The translations under genes and the position numbers were made by a program. From contig DXFM01000048.1 in assembly GCA_019114465.1 (NCBI GenBank), positions 1-64,000 of the forward strand: a stretch of 64,000 nt of DNA, in the 5' to 3' direction. This DNA is from Candidatus Lachnoclostridium avicola (GTDB lineage: Bacteria > Bacillota > Clostridia > Lachnospirales > Lachnospiraceae). The notes below the pieces were generated by a model, which worked only from the letters and a program-made list of their open reading frames with translations, made no database searches and was not told the origin of the DNA. Below are positions 1 through 8,124 of the stretch, one piece after another. Each line of letters opens with the position of its first letter. The stretch's first letter is position 1.

Positions 1-5
1 AGAAA

Positions 6-26
6 ACCGGCAGTTTCTCTGCCGGC
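6..26 (+). other. Short perfect hairpin at window edge
   Basis: CCGGCAG and CTGCCGG form a 7-bp inverted repeat around a 5-nt loop. No T-run follows on the plus strand, so it is not a convincing terminator in that direction. It may belong to a transcript that starts outside the window. Confidence 0.35.
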
Positions 27-40
27 TAAAGGGGGATAGT

Positions 41-130
41 ATGAAAAAGAATTTATGTAAAAAGGATCATCTCCTTGTTTGTGATTATAGGATACCGTTT
101 ACCTGTGACCAAACTGTGACCATTTTCTGA
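41..130 (+). CDS. Possible 29-residue peptide ORF
   Basis: An ATG preceded by AAAGGGGGATAGT opens a 29-codon frame (MKKNLCKKDHLL...) that ends in TGA. It is below the length cut-off of the ORF track. The peptide has a basic start and three cysteines, and no recognisable domain. The ribosome binding site is the only positive sign; the frame could be chance. It sits upstream of the promoter of the next gene, so it would belong to a transcript entering from the left. Confidence 0.2.
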   Translation: MKKNLCKKDHLLVCDYRIPFTCDQTVTIF

Positions 131-173
131 AAGCTTTGTGAAGGAATCTGGAAAAAAGTATAAAGCGGAACGG

Positions 174-202
174 TTGAAATGGCGGGAAAAAGCCGGTATA
201 AT
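174..202 (+). promoter_or_regulatory. Sigma-A-type promoter for the cytidylate-kinase-like gene
   Basis: TTGAAA, a 17-bp spacer and a perfect TATAAT lie 54 bp upstream of the ATG at 256. Confidence 0.6.
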
Positions 203-255
203 ATCTGGAATACGAGATTGCAAAGAGCTGGCCCGGTCAGCGGAAAGGAAGGAAA

Positions 256-924
256 ATGGAACACGGTGATGTGAGGAAAGTTTTGGATCAGATCAAGGGA
301 CAGGAAGTATTTGAGAAGAACATGAAGCGGCCGGACTGTGTGATTCTGGACAGCGAGTACTGCAGCATGGGACGGATGGTTGCCGTGAAGGCCTGCGAGG
401 GAACTGCCTATACCTACTATGACGCCTCCCTTCTTCTGGATCTGCTTCCGGAGGAGAGGGAACAGAAGGAAAAGATTCTGGAATACGACGCGGTTCTGGC
501 CGGCTGGAAGGGGACTGCACAGGAGCTGGCAGAAGATCCGGAGTTTCAGAGAATCTCCGGAATCTACCGGAAAGCGGTGAAGGCGGCGCTGGAAAAGGGC
601 CCCTGTCTGATCCATGAGCGGGGAATCCGGGAAGACGTGGAGGCCATGGGGTACTCCTGCCTCAGCGCCATCACCTACGGTACGGTTCAGGAAAACAAGA
701 GAATCCGTGCCAGGGTAACTCCCGACTACGCTGGTCTGGAGACAGATGGGGAGCTGGACCAGATCATTGCCGCCGAGGACAAAAAGAGACGGCTGTACCA
801 TGACGGGCTGAGCCGGAAGCCCTGGGGAGCAAAGGAAACCTATGATCTGTGCGTCAATACGGAGATTCTGGGAAAAGAAACGGGAATCCGGCTGCTCCGC
901 CTCCTGCTGACGGGAGAAAACTGA
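256..924 (+). CDS. Cytidylate kinase-like family protein
   Basis: This 222-residue protein resembles the AAA_26 / cytidylate-kinase-like family that is common in Clostridia. The C-terminal part carries the family pattern: an R-rich basic stretch (DKKRRLYHDGLS), then KPWGAKETYDLCVNT and an EILGKETGI helix. The N-terminal segment aligns with the place where these proteins have a glycine-rich nucleotide loop, but here it reads ILDSEYCSMGRMVAV, so the canonical loop glycines are degraded. Nucleotide binding is therefore uncertain. The start at ATG 256 is supported by AAGGAAGG just upstream. The gene has its own promoter and is followed by nth after 35 bp. The physiological role of this family is not established. 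Confidence 0.65.
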   Translation: MEHGDVRKVLDQIKGQEVFEKNMKRPDCVILDSEYCSMGRMVAVKACEGTAYTYYDASLLLDLLPEEREQKEKILEYDAVLAGWKGTAQELAEDPEFQRISGIYRKAVKAALEKGPCLIHERGIREDVEAMGYSCLSAITYGTVQENKRIRARVTPDYAGLETDGELDQIIAAEDKKRRLYHDGLSRKPWGAKETYDLCVNTEILGKETGIRLLRLLLTGEN

Positions 925-959
925 TGATCTGAAATATGAGGATAAGGGAAGAGAGAGTT

Positions 960-1598
960 ATGACGAAAGAGGAACTGGCACTGGCGGTGATTGACCGCCT
1001 GAAAAAAGAATATCCGAATGCGGGCTGCACCCTGGATTATAATGAGGCATGGAAATTGCTGGTGAGCGTGCGTCTGGCGGCCCAGTGTACGGACGCCAGA
1101 GTGAATGTGGTGGTGGAAAAGCTGTATGAAAAATATCCGGACGTCAACGCCCTGGCGGACGCGGATGTGGATGACATTGAGGCGATTGTCAGACCCTGCG
1201 GACTGGGCCGCAGCAAGGCCAGGGACATCAGCGCCTGCATGAAGGTTCTGAGGGATGAGTACGGGGGAAAGGTTCCCGACGATTTCAACGCCCTGCTGAA
1301 GCTTCCCGGGGTGGGGAGAAAGAGCGCAAACTTGATCATGGGGGATGTATTTGGAAAGCCGGCTATTGTGACGGATACCCACTGCATCCGCCTGGTGAAC
1401 CGGATCGGCCTGGTGGACGGAATCAAGGAGCCGAAGAAGGTGGAGATGGCTCTCTGGAAACTGATTCCCCCGGAGGAAGGCAGTGATTTCTGCCACCGTC
1501 TGGTTTACCACGGACGGGATGTGTGTACGGCCCGGACAAAACCCCACTGTGACTGGTGCTGTCTGCAGGACATCTGCGGCAGAGTGGGAGTGGAGTGA
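960..1598 (+). CDS. nth: Endonuclease III
   Basis: This is a base-excision-repair DNA glycosylase/AP lyase of 212 residues, the usual family length. The helix-hairpin-helix LPGVGRKSAN carries the catalytic lysine, and the VTDTH segment supplies the catalytic aspartate. Four C-terminal cysteines form the [4Fe-4S] site with spacing C-X7-C-X2-C-X5-C; the first gap is one residue longer than the X6 of E. coli Nth. The start was moved from 936 to the ATG at 960 because the homologous region begins at MTKEEL and GGGAAGAGAGAG precedes it. It lies 35 bp after the cytidylate-kinase-like gene and is probably co-transcribed with it. Confidence 0.93.
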   Translation: MTKEELALAVIDRLKKEYPNAGCTLDYNEAWKLLVSVRLAAQCTDARVNVVVEKLYEKYPDVNALADADVDDIEAIVRPCGLGRSKARDISACMKVLRDEYGGKVPDDFNALLKLPGVGRKSANLIMGDVFGKPAIVTDTHCIRLVNRIGLVDGIKEPKKVEMALWKLIPPEEGSDFCHRLVYHGRDVCTARTKPHCDWCCLQDICGRVGVE

Positions 1599-1740
1599 TA
1601 TCTGGAAAAAGAACAGGCGGCAGGAAAATATCCTGCCGCCAAATTGTACCATTTTCGGAGCAAATGTTCGTGTGGTATTTGGGTGTTCACCAGGCGCATA
1701 AATGTTGTTTTCCGGTGATATTATTTTGCATTTAACAATC

Positions 1741-1788
1741 AAAAAACCTCGTATTTATCAACAATTCCGCTTAAATACGAGGTTTTTT
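1741..1788. terminator. Bidirectional intrinsic terminator between nth and the tRNAs
   Basis: AAAAAACCTCGTATTTA and TAAATACGAGGTTTTTT form a 17-bp inverted repeat. T-runs follow on both strands, so it can end nth from the left and the tRNA transcript from the right. Confidence 0.85.
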
Positions 1789-1791
1789 CAG

Positions 1792-1865
1792 TGGAAGCAA
1801 TGGGGCTCGAACCCATGACCTCTCGCGTGTGAGGCGAACGCTCATCCCAGCTGAGCTATGCTTCC
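1792..1865 (-). tRNA. tRNA-Val (CAC)
   Basis: The reverse complement folds as a 74-nt cloverleaf. It has a 7-bp acceptor GGAAGCA/TGCTTCC, D stem GCTC/GAGC, anticodon loop CTCACAC (anticodon CAC, reading GUG), and T arm ATGGG-TTCGAGC-CCCAT. The 3' CCA is not encoded. It is downstream of tRNA-Ala and probably shares its transcript. Confidence 0.93.
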
Positions 1866-1928
1866 GAACGGTATGTATTATAGCACTCACTGGAAAAAAA
1901 TGCAAGTCCAAATTTTTCCGGAGTAAAA

Positions 1929-2001
1929 TGGAGACAACGGGATTCGAACCCGCGACCTTTGCGTTGCGAACGCAACGCTCTCCCAGCTGAGCTATGTCCC
2001 C
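1929..2001 (-). tRNA. tRNA-Ala (CGC)
   Basis: The reverse complement folds as a 73-nt cloverleaf: acceptor GGGGACA/TGTCTCC, D stem GCTC/GAGC, anticodon stem TTGCG/CGCAA with loop TTCGCAA (anticodon CGC), and T arm GCGGG-TTCGAAT-CCCGT. The CCA is not encoded. It is the first tRNA of the pair. Confidence 0.93.
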
Positions 2002-2071
2002 TTTACCCATCTAGTATATCACTAAATGGGAAAAATGCAAGCAAAATAACAAAAAATATAAATTATTCCAA

Positions 2072-2698
2072 CTATTTTTTCTTTTTAACAATAGCCCTGG
2101 CCAGGCAGGTTTCGTAGCAGTTTCCGCAGTGAAGACAGTTTTCCTGGTTGATCACAGCCGGACGCCGGCTGATGTCGATGCACTTCTGGGGGCATTTGGA
2201 GTAGCAGAGGCGGCAGAGCACGCACCGGTCGGTGATGAAAAAGTATTCGCCCTCCTCTTCCATGCCTCCGAAAGAAAAGCTGTCCCGTTCAATGGGGCGT
2301 TTTGACAGGTCAAACCACTCTCCGGTCCCTTTATAGAGCTGGAATACTGTGAGATTTTCCCTGGATGGGCCGTCGGGATAGATGGATGCCATATAGGGAT
2401 TTTTTTCAAACAGCCTGGGAAGGGGGGCCTGTCCCAGCTCCCGTACGGTTCCCCTCAGGGTCAGGGAACGGCAGGAGAGAGTGTCCGTCCCCTTCATGCC
2501 GGTGACTGACAGAAAATTCTTTTTCGTGAGCCGTCTGTAAAAGCTTTTTCCTTTTGCGGTGAGAAAATAAATGCCATGGTCATCCCAGTCCATGATGTCA
2601 ATGACGCAGGTGACCGGCAGTCCGCTTTCATCCACAGTGGCGGCAACTGTGGAGTGGATTTCATCGGTCAGATATGAGAAATAGTCCCGTACTTCCAT
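2072..2698 (-). CDS. Pyridoxamine-oxidase-like flavin protein fused to a 2[4Fe-4S] ferredoxin
   Basis: This 208-residue cytoplasmic protein has two parts. Residues 1-130 resemble the PNPOx-like split-barrel flavin-binding fold (starting MEVRDYFSYLTDEIHSTVAA). The C-terminal 60 residues carry two ferredoxin motifs, CVLCRLCYSKCPQKC and CLHCGNCYETC. The second motif lacks the usual proline after the last cysteine (CL instead of CP). The combination suggests a small flavin-to-iron-sulfur electron carrier or reductase; the substrate is unknown. An AGGAGG-type site lies just upstream of the ATG on the minus strand. It is a single gene transcribed toward the tRNAs. Confidence 0.8.
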   Translation of the reverse strand: MEVRDYFSYLTDEIHSTVAATVDESGLPVTCVIDIMDWDDHGIYFLTAKGKSFYRRLTKKNFLSVTGMKGTDTLSCRSLTLRGTVRELGQAPLPRLFEKNPYMASIYPDGPSRENLTVFQLYKGTGEWFDLSKRPIERDSFSFGGMEEEGEYFFITDRCVLCRLCYSKCPQKCIDISRRPAVINQENCLHCGNCYETCLARAIVKKKK

Positions 2699-2874
2699 AA
2701 ATACATTCCTCCTCGCCGTTCAGTATAACAGGGAAGGGCGTCAATGACAAGAAAAAAAGGAATCCATTATCAATTGCGCAGTCTGATAGAATGTGCTACA
2801 ATTGGAGAGACCGGGATTTGGAACGGAACCGGGCTGCCGCCGGCCGGCGGCGGCCGAAAGGAGAACGAACAGAT

Positions 2875-3744
2875 ATGAGTTTAGAAGCAAAATTACCGAA
2901 TGATACAGGATTTCACGGCCTTCTGGAGCGGCTGAGAACGGCTCCGGAGCTGTTTGCCCTGATGTCCGTGTGCACGAAGGAACCCTACGTCATCTGTGAT
3001 CCGGAGACCTTCGACGATGAGACGGAGCTGTTTTTTGACGAGGAGGATGCGAAGAAGGAGGCGGAGCGCCTGGCCGGAGAGAAGATTCCCGTCACGGTGA
3101 TAAAACTGGAAAACAGCCAGATGCTTCCCTTCTACACCAGCCTGTACACCATGGGCATCAATGCGCTGCTGGTCTGCGAGGAAGACGAGAAGACCATGGT
3201 GCAGCTGACGGATTTTGTGAGAAGAAAGAAAAATGAGGAGATTCCCGAGGGAAAGGTGTGGGTGGAAAATCCCGCCCTTCATCTGACGGCTCTCTATTTC
3301 CTTCAGGAGGCAAGAAGGAAACCGGCTCAGGAGATGAGCGAGGAGACGAAGGGAATGCAGGAGGAACTGCTGGCCCATTTTACCCAGGGAAGGTACATTT
3401 TCCCCATCCGCAAGGACGGCAAGGGAGTGCCGCTGGCACGCCTGGGCAACGGGGATACCTATCAGCCGATTTTTACGGATATTCTGGAATTCCAGAAATT
3501 TAATAAAGATGACCAGCTGAAGGGAGTGGTGGTGGATGCCGCGAAGATCCCCCAGGTGCTGTCCAGCGAGGCAAAGGGTGTGCTGTTAAACCTGATGGGA
3601 ATTAATCTTCCCCTGCCCATCCGGAGAAAAACTCCGGCGGGAGCTGCGGGAGCAGCTGCATCCGGCCAGGCCCCGGCTGATACTGCGTCCCCGAAGGAAA
3701 ACGGGACGGAGGAGAAGGCCCCGGCAGAGGAAAAACAACAGTAG
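2875..3744 (+). CDS. SseB-family protein
   Basis: This 289-residue protein starts at ATG 2875, behind AAAGGAG. The ORF track start at 2791 adds a 28-residue basic leader with no homology look and no ribosome site. Residues 20-125 look like an SseB N-terminal domain, and the IFTDILEFQKF segment with KGVVVDAAK and LP-rich tail resembles the second SseB-type module. The last 30 residues are Ala/Pro/Glu-rich and probably disordered. SseB is named for enhanced serine sensitivity in enterobacteria; its biochemical role is unclear. It is a single gene ending at a strong terminator. Confidence 0.7.
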   Translation: MSLEAKLPNDTGFHGLLERLRTAPELFALMSVCTKEPYVICDPETFDDETELFFDEEDAKKEAERLAGEKIPVTVIKLENSQMLPFYTSLYTMGINALLVCEEDEKTMVQLTDFVRRKKNEEIPEGKVWVENPALHLTALYFLQEARRKPAQEMSEETKGMQEELLAHFTQGRYIFPIRKDGKGVPLARLGNGDTYQPIFTDILEFQKFNKDDQLKGVVVDAAKIPQVLSSEAKGVLLNLMGINLPLPIRRKTPAGAAGAAASGQAPADTASPKENGTEEKAPAEEKQQ

Positions 3745-3762
3745 AAAATGTGTCAGAAATCA

Positions 3763-3820
3763 GCGCGGAAGAAGGACCGCCCCCAGGTGGGCGGGATTCT
3801 TTTCCGCGCGTTTTTTATTT
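3763..3820 (+). terminator. Intrinsic terminator after the SseB-like gene
   Basis: GCGCGGAA pairs with TTCCGCGC around a GC-rich inner hairpin (CCGCCC...GGGCGG). GTTTTTTATTT follows. Confidence 0.85.
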
Positions 3821-4015
3821 GCTGTGAAGGCCGCGGCCTGGAGGCGGTTTCCGTGATCTGCAAATCCGGTCGGCGCTGTTTGCTGGACCAAGGAGTATTA
3901 CAGAGGAAAATTGTAGAAACCGCCCCAGCCCTTTCCTAATGGTTTTCCGGTCATTCTATGATATGATGATTTTGTAACAAAAATGTAATATTTATGTAAA
4001 ACAGGAGAACATATC

Positions 4016-4768
4016 ATGAAAAAAATATGGAATCGCATACTTATGACGGCTGCGGCAGTGGTTATGGCGGGAAGCTGGACGATCCCCGCCCAGGGAGCGT
4101 ATGTCTCCTTTCCGGTTTCCGGGGGAGGCGTGGTGATTGCGGGAGGCAGCGGACTGGACGGGCTGGAAAACTGGAAGGATCTGGCAGACCGGATCGGCGC
4201 CGTCCTCGGGGAAAACTGCGGAAACTGGCAGCCCGGGAGGCCGGAAGAGCCGGAGATCCCGAACTGGCCTGGGACGCCGGAGATCCCGGACCGGCCTGGG
4301 ACGCCGGAGATCCCGGACCGCCCGGAGACGCCGGGGGAGCCGAACCAGCCAGAGATCCCGGACCAGCCCGGCTCCGGGGAGACGGGAACAGTGGATGAGT
4401 TCACCGTGGAAGTAGTGCGCCTAGTGAATCAGGAGAGGGAGAAGGCGGGACTTTCTCCGCTGACTGTAAATGCGCAGGCGGCGGAAGCAGCCCAGGTGCG
4501 GGCCGGAGAAATCGAGAATTTGTTTTCCCACACCAGGCCGGATGGAACCAGCTTTGTGACGGCTCTTCAGGAGGCAGGAGTCTCCTACAGGGGAGCCGGG
4601 GAGAACATCGCCTACGGCCAGAAGACTCCGGAGCAGGTGATGGAGGGGTGGATGAACAGTCAGGGCCACCGGGCCAATATTTTAAATCCCAACTTCACGG
4701 CCATCGGAGTGGGACATTATCAGAACAGCCGGGGCGTGAGCTATTGGACCCAGCTGTTTGTCCGCTGA
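4016..4768 (+). CDS. Secreted CAP-domain (SCP/PR1-like) protein
   Basis: The 250-residue precursor has a signal peptide (basic KK start, hydrophobic ILMTAAAVVMAG, cleavage near AQGA). A short linker is followed by a Pro/Glu-rich region of 9-residue repeats of the type PEIPDRPGT, and residues 125-250 are a CAP domain. The CAP hallmarks are visible: VRLVNQEREKAGL at the start, FSHTRPDG with the conserved His, GENIAYG, and GHRANILNPNFTAIGVG. Bacterial CAP proteins of this type (YkwD-like) are secreted and often sit in the envelope; their activity is mostly unknown. The start follows AGGAGAACATATC. The TATGATATGATG sequence about 55 bp upstream may be its -10 region. Confidence 0.9.
   Translation: MKKIWNRILMTAAAVVMAGSWTIPAQGAYVSFPVSGGGVVIAGGSGLDGLENWKDLADRIGAVLGENCGNWQPGRPEEPEIPNWPGTPEIPDRPGTPEIPDRPETPGEPNQPEIPDQPGSGETGTVDEFTVEVVRLVNQEREKAGLSPLTVNAQAAEAAQVRAGEIENLFSHTRPDGTSFVTALQEAGVSYRGAGENIAYGQKTPEQVMEGWMNSQGHRANILNPNFTAIGVGHYQNSRGVSYWTQLFVR
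4253..4333 (+). repeat. 27-bp coding tandem repeat, three copies
   Basis: GAGATCCCGGACCGGCCTGGGACGCCG is repeated at a 27-bp period (starts at 4253, 4280 and 4307) with few changes. It encodes the Pro/Glu linker of the CAP protein and probably varies in copy number between strains. Confidence 0.85.
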
Positions 4769-4913
4769 CTCTAAGGGAAACGGTCAATTTATGCCTCTGT
4801 CTAAAAGATGCACAATTACAGGGGCTTTTACAGATTGAAATCCGAAAAAATTACATATAGATGCAAAAATAACCGACAAATCCTCGAATTATTCCGAAAG
4901 TTTATGCACAATT

Positions 4914-4940
4914 TTAGCACTCGGCCATTGACAGTGCTAA
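4914..4940 (+). promoter_or_regulatory. CIRCE element (HrcA operator) of hsp20
   Basis: TTAGCACTC-N9-CAGTGCTAA matches the CIRCE consensus TTAGCACTC-N9-GAGTGCTAA at 17 of 18 arm positions. It overlaps the -35 box of the hsp20 promoter, as expected for HrcA repression. hrcA itself is not in the window. Confidence 0.92.
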
Positions 4941-4955
4941 AAGCAGTGGTATAAT
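4928..4955 (+). promoter_or_regulatory. Sigma-A promoter of hsp20
   Basis: Perfect TTGACA and TATAAT hexamers are separated by 16 bp. The -35 box lies inside the CIRCE element, 72 bp upstream of the hsp20 start. Confidence 0.88.
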
Positions 4956-5026
4956 AAAGACGTAAAAAAGAAAAGGACCTGAATGGTTACGATAACATAG
5001 GAATGATCTTGAAGGAGGAATGAGTT

Positions 5027-5476
5027 ATGTTATATGTACCGAGTTTATTCAGTGAGAATTTAATGGATGATTGGATGGATGATTTTGAGTCAGAATTTTT
5101 TGGCAGAAAGAATCCTCTTTACGGCAAACATGCCAAAAATATGATGAAGACCGATGTGAAGGAAACGGAGAACGGCTATGAAGTGGCTGTGGATCTTCCG
5201 GGATTTAAGAAAGACGAGATCAGCCTGGAACTGAAGGACGGCTACCTTACCATCACTGCCAGCAAGGGACTGGACAAAGATGAAGAGGACAAGAAGGGCC
5301 GCATGATCCGTCAGGAGAGATATGCGGGAGCCATGAGCAGAAGCTTCTACGTGGGCGACGGCATCACCGAGGAAGATGTAAAGGCTAAATTTGAAAACGG
5401 CGTGCTGATGCTGGATATTCCGAAGAAGGAAGAAAAACCTCAGGAGCCGGAGCGGAAACTGATCACCATTGAATAA
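5027..5476 (+). CDS. Hsp20/alpha-crystallin small heat-shock protein
   Basis: This is a 149-residue ATP-independent holdase that binds unfolding proteins. The alpha-crystallin domain spans roughly residues 40-135, with ENGYEVAVDLPGFKKDEIS at the start and the signature FENGVLMLDIPKKE at the end. The N-terminal arm MLYVPSLFSENLMDDW is typical of clostridial Hsp18-type proteins. The last residues carry the LITIE tail. The start follows AAGGAGG. Control is by the CIRCE element and consensus promoter just upstream, and a strong terminator follows, so it is a monocistronic heat-shock gene. Confidence 0.95.
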   Translation: MLYVPSLFSENLMDDWMDDFESEFFGRKNPLYGKHAKNMMKTDVKETENGYEVAVDLPGFKKDEISLELKDGYLTITASKGLDKDEEDKKGRMIRQERYAGAMSRSFYVGDGITEEDVKAKFENGVLMLDIPKKEEKPQEPERKLITIE

Positions 5477-5504
5477 TAGACGGCGGGAAGAGCGGAGATT
5501 TCGC

Positions 5505-5533
5505 AAAAAGAGCGGAAGCTCCGCTCTTTTTTT
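5505..5533 (+). terminator. Intrinsic terminator after hsp20
   Basis: AAAAAGAGCGG-AAGCT-CCGCTCTTTTT is a perfect 11-bp stem ending in a T-run. Confidence 0.9.
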
Positions 5534-5619
5534 GCCCATTTTCCGCAAATCCCCTTTGCGTTGGGGCGGCTCCAGGTTATAATCGGTTCCAGGACCGGCG
5601 GAGGGAAGGGAGGAGAGAC

Positions 5620-6504
5620 ATGCACGATATATGGAATCCCTGGCATGGGTGCGTAAAGTGCAGCGAGGGCTGCAAAAACTGTTATATGTACTATCTTGAC
5701 CGGCAGCGGGGACAGAGCGGCGCCCAGATCTACAAAACAGATAATTTCAGCTATCCTCTGAAGAAGGACCGGAAGGGAAAATATAAGGTGCAGAGCGGGG
5801 AGCAGATCCGGGTGTGCATGACGTCGGACTTTTTTCTGGAGGAAGCGGACCGGTGGAGGCCGGAGGCGTGGGAGATCATGAGAAGCCGTCCCGACGTGGT
5901 CTTTTTTCTCCTGACCAAACGTCCCGGCCGGGTGAGGGAATGCCTTCCGCCCCGGTGGGGAGACGGCTGGGAAAACATATTTTTCCATGTGACCTGTGAA
6001 AATCAGCGGCGGGCGGATGAGCGAATTCCCCTTCTGCTGGATCTGCCGTTTAAGCACAAGGGCATCATGTGCGCGCCGCTGATCGGACCGGTGACGATGA
6101 AAACCTATCTGGAGACGGGGCAGATAGAACAGGTGATCTGCGGCGGCGAGAATTACGGAGGAGCAAGGCCCTGCGACTTTGACTGGGTAAAATCGCTGCA
6201 GGGGGAGTGCGTGGACCGGGGCGTTACGTTCTGCTTTATAGAAACCGGATCGGTGTTTATCAAGGACGGGCGGAGGTACGACCTTCCCGGCAAGCAGGTG
6301 CAGAGTCTGATGGCCCACAAATCTGGGATGAACTATCAGGGCCGTCCCATCCGGTTCCGGCTGACGGATGTCTATGGGAGAGAACTGTCTCCGGCCCAGC
6401 TGTATCAGCCCCATTTCAGAGAAACCTGCGCCTCCTGCGGCAGCCGACTGATCTGCAGCGGCTGTTTTGACTGCGGAAAATGCGGCCGTCCAGAAAGCTA
6501 TTGA
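5620..6504 (+). CDS. DUF5131 (phage Gp37/Gp68-like) family protein
   Basis: This 294-residue protein opens with the DUF5131 hallmark IWNPWHGCVKCSEGCKNCY, a cluster of four cysteines that suggests an iron-sulfur or metal site. Further family-type segments are MTSDFFLEEADRWRPEAW, FFLLTKRPGRV, and ICGGENYGGARPCDFDWVKSL. The tail adds a second cysteine cluster (CASCGSRLICSGCFDCGKC) that looks like a zinc ribbon. The family is known from phages and bacterial genomes, and its function is unproven. The start follows GGGAGGAGAGAC. Its stop codon lies inside the -35 box of the thiC promoter, so the two genes are very tightly packed. Confidence 0.8.
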   Translation: MHDIWNPWHGCVKCSEGCKNCYMYYLDRQRGQSGAQIYKTDNFSYPLKKDRKGKYKVQSGEQIRVCMTSDFFLEEADRWRPEAWEIMRSRPDVVFFLLTKRPGRVRECLPPRWGDGWENIFFHVTCENQRRADERIPLLLDLPFKHKGIMCAPLIGPVTMKTYLETGQIEQVICGGENYGGARPCDFDWVKSLQGECVDRGVTFCFIETGSVFIKDGRRYDLPGKQVQSLMAHKSGMNYQGRPIRFRLTDVYGRELSPAQLYQPHFRETCASCGSRLICSGCFDCGKCGRPESY

Positions 6505-6529
6505 CAGAGGCTGCCCCGGGTGCTAGGAT
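6501..6529 (+). promoter_or_regulatory. Promoter of the TPP riboswitch/thiC transcript
   Basis: TTGACA, a 17-bp spacer and TAGGAT. The TGA stop of the DUF5131 gene (6502-6504) is part of the -35 hexamer. Confidence 0.75.
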
Positions 6530-6531
6530 TA

Positions 6532-6626
6532 ACATATAACAGGGAGCTCGTTTGCGGGCTGAGAGGAAGTCATCCAACTTCGACCTATATCACCTGATTT
6601 GGGTAATGCCAACGTAGGGAAATATG
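6532..6626 (+). promoter_or_regulatory. TPP riboswitch (THI element)
   Basis: The conserved THI-box segments are all present in order: AGGGAGC, GGGCTGAGAGG, the variable P3 arm, TATCACCTGATTTGG, and GTAATGCCAACGTAGGGAA. CATAT (6533-6537) can pair with ATATG (6621-6625) to close P1. It precedes thiC, a standard target of TPP-dependent control. Confidence 0.95.
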
Positions 6627-6644
6627 CGACGGAAATTCAGCGGT

Positions 6645-6672
6645 CTGCGCCATACGTGGCGCAGATTTTTTT
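6645..6672 (+). terminator. Riboswitch expression-platform terminator
   Basis: CTGCGCCA-TACG-TGGCGCAG followed by ATTTTTTT sits between the TPP aptamer and the thiC start. It indicates transcription attenuation when TPP is bound. Confidence 0.88.
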
Positions 6673-6764
6673 GTAAAAATATCCTGGTTTTGGAAGGTGC
6701 GGGAGAAGGCTGGCGGCGGCGTTTCAGGAGGAGACGGCTCCCCATACAGGAAGGGAGAAACGGT

Positions 6765-8072
6765 ATGAGCTATACGACGCAGATGGATGCCGCCAGACAG
6801 GGCATTCTCACAAGGGAACTGAAAATCGTGGCGGAGAAAGAAGGCTGGGCTCCGGAGGAGCTGATGAAGCTGGTGGCGGAGGGAAAGGTGGCCATTCCCG
6901 CCAACCGTCTCCACACCTGCCTGGATCCCAACGGCATCGGATCCATGCTGAAGACGAAGATCAACGTCAATCTGGGCACCTCCAGGGACTGCAGGGATCT
7001 GGACATGGAGCTGGCGAAGGTGAACCGGGCGGTGGAAATGGGGGCTGAGTCCATTATGGATTTAAGTTCCTGGGGAGATACCAGGACATTCCGCCGGAAG
7101 CTGACGGCGGAGTGCCCGGCCATCATCGGGACAGTGCCTATTTATGACGCGGTGGTGTACTACCACAAGCCGTTAAAAGAGATCACGGCGGAGGAGTGGC
7201 TGCAGATCGTGGAGATGCACGCGAAGGACGGAGTGGATTTCATGACCATCCATGTGGGCATCAACCGCCGAACGGCGGACCGGTTCAAGCAGGCCAGGAG
7301 ACTGACCAACATTGTGTCCAGGGGCGGATCCATCATCTTTGCCTGGATGGAGATGACCGGGGAGGAAAATCCCTTTTATGCTCAGTTTGACCGGATCCTG
7401 GACATCTGCCGGGAGTATGACGTGACCCTGAGCCTGGGGGATGCCTGCCGTCCCGGATGTCTGGCGGACGCCTCCGACATTTCCCAGGTGGAGGAACTGG
7501 TGACTCTGGGAGAACTGACGGCCAGAGCCTGGAAAAAGGATGTGCAGGTGATCGTGGAAGGACCGGGACATATGCCTTTGGATCAGATCGCAGCCAATAT
7601 GAAGCTGCAGCAGACCATCTGCAAGGGGGCTCCCTTCTATGTGCTGGGACCGCTGGTGACGGATGTGGCGCCTGGATACGACCACATTACCGCTGCCATC
7701 GGCGGAGCGGTGGCGGCAGCGGCAGGAGCTTCCTTCCTCTGCTATGTGACGCCGGCGGAACATCTGCGTCTGCCGGATGAGGAGGATGTGAAGGAGGGCA
7801 TCATCGCTTCGAAGATCGCTGCCCATGCTGCCGACATCGCCAAAGGCGTAAAGGGGGCGAGACAGTGGGATGACCAGATGAGCAAAGCCAGAAAGGAGCT
7901 GGACTGGGAGACTATGTTCCAGCTGTCTGTGGATCCGGAGAAGGCCAGAAGATACCGGGCGTCAGCCAAGCCGGAAAAGGAGGATACCTGCTCCATGTGC
8001 GGCAATTTCTGCGCGGTGAAGAACATGAACCGGATTCTGGACGGGGAGATCGTCAGCATTTTTGATGAATGA
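6765..8072 (+). CDS. thiC: Phosphomethylpyrimidine synthase ThiC
   Basis: ThiC is a radical SAM enzyme that converts aminoimidazole ribotide to hydroxymethylpyrimidine phosphate in thiamine synthesis. The 435-residue protein is the short form without the N-terminal extension. Family blocks include [53 protein letters not shown], and [12 protein letters not shown]. The C-terminal cysteine site reads C409-X2-C412-X3-C416, one residue shorter than the CX2CX4C of E. coli/Caulobacter ThiC. The start was set to ATG 6765, behind AAGGGAG; the longer ORF start at 6624 overlaps the riboswitch terminator. No other thiamine genes follow. Confidence 0.95.
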   Translation: MSYTTQMDAARQGILTRELKIVAEKEGWAPEELMKLVAEGKVAIPANRLHTCLDPNGIGSMLKTKINVNLGTSRDCRDLDMELAKVNRAVEMGAESIMDLSSWGDTRTFRRKLTAECPAIIGTVPIYDAVVYYHKPLKEITAEEWLQIVEMHAKDGVDFMTIHVGINRRTADRFKQARRLTNIVSRGGSIIFAWMEMTGEENPFYAQFDRILDICREYDVTLSLGDACRPGCLADASDISQVEELVTLGELTARAWKKDVQVIVEGPGHMPLDQIAANMKLQQTICKGAPFYVLGPLVTDVAPGYDHITAAIGGAVAAAAGASFLCYVTPAEHLRLPDEEDVKEGIIASKIAAHAADIAKGVKGARQWDDQMSKARKELDWETMFQLSVDPEKARRYRASAKPEKEDTCSMCGNFCAVKNMNRILDGEIVSIFDE

Positions 8073-8124
8073 CAGCCGGCGGGACAATCCGCCAAAAAAG
8101 AGTTTGGAACGACTAACTTTTTTC

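Noticed and set aside
1771-2010. 79-residue minus-strand ORF (IAQLGERCVRNAKVAGSNPV)
   Set aside because: This is the translation of two tRNA genes, a common annotation artefact.
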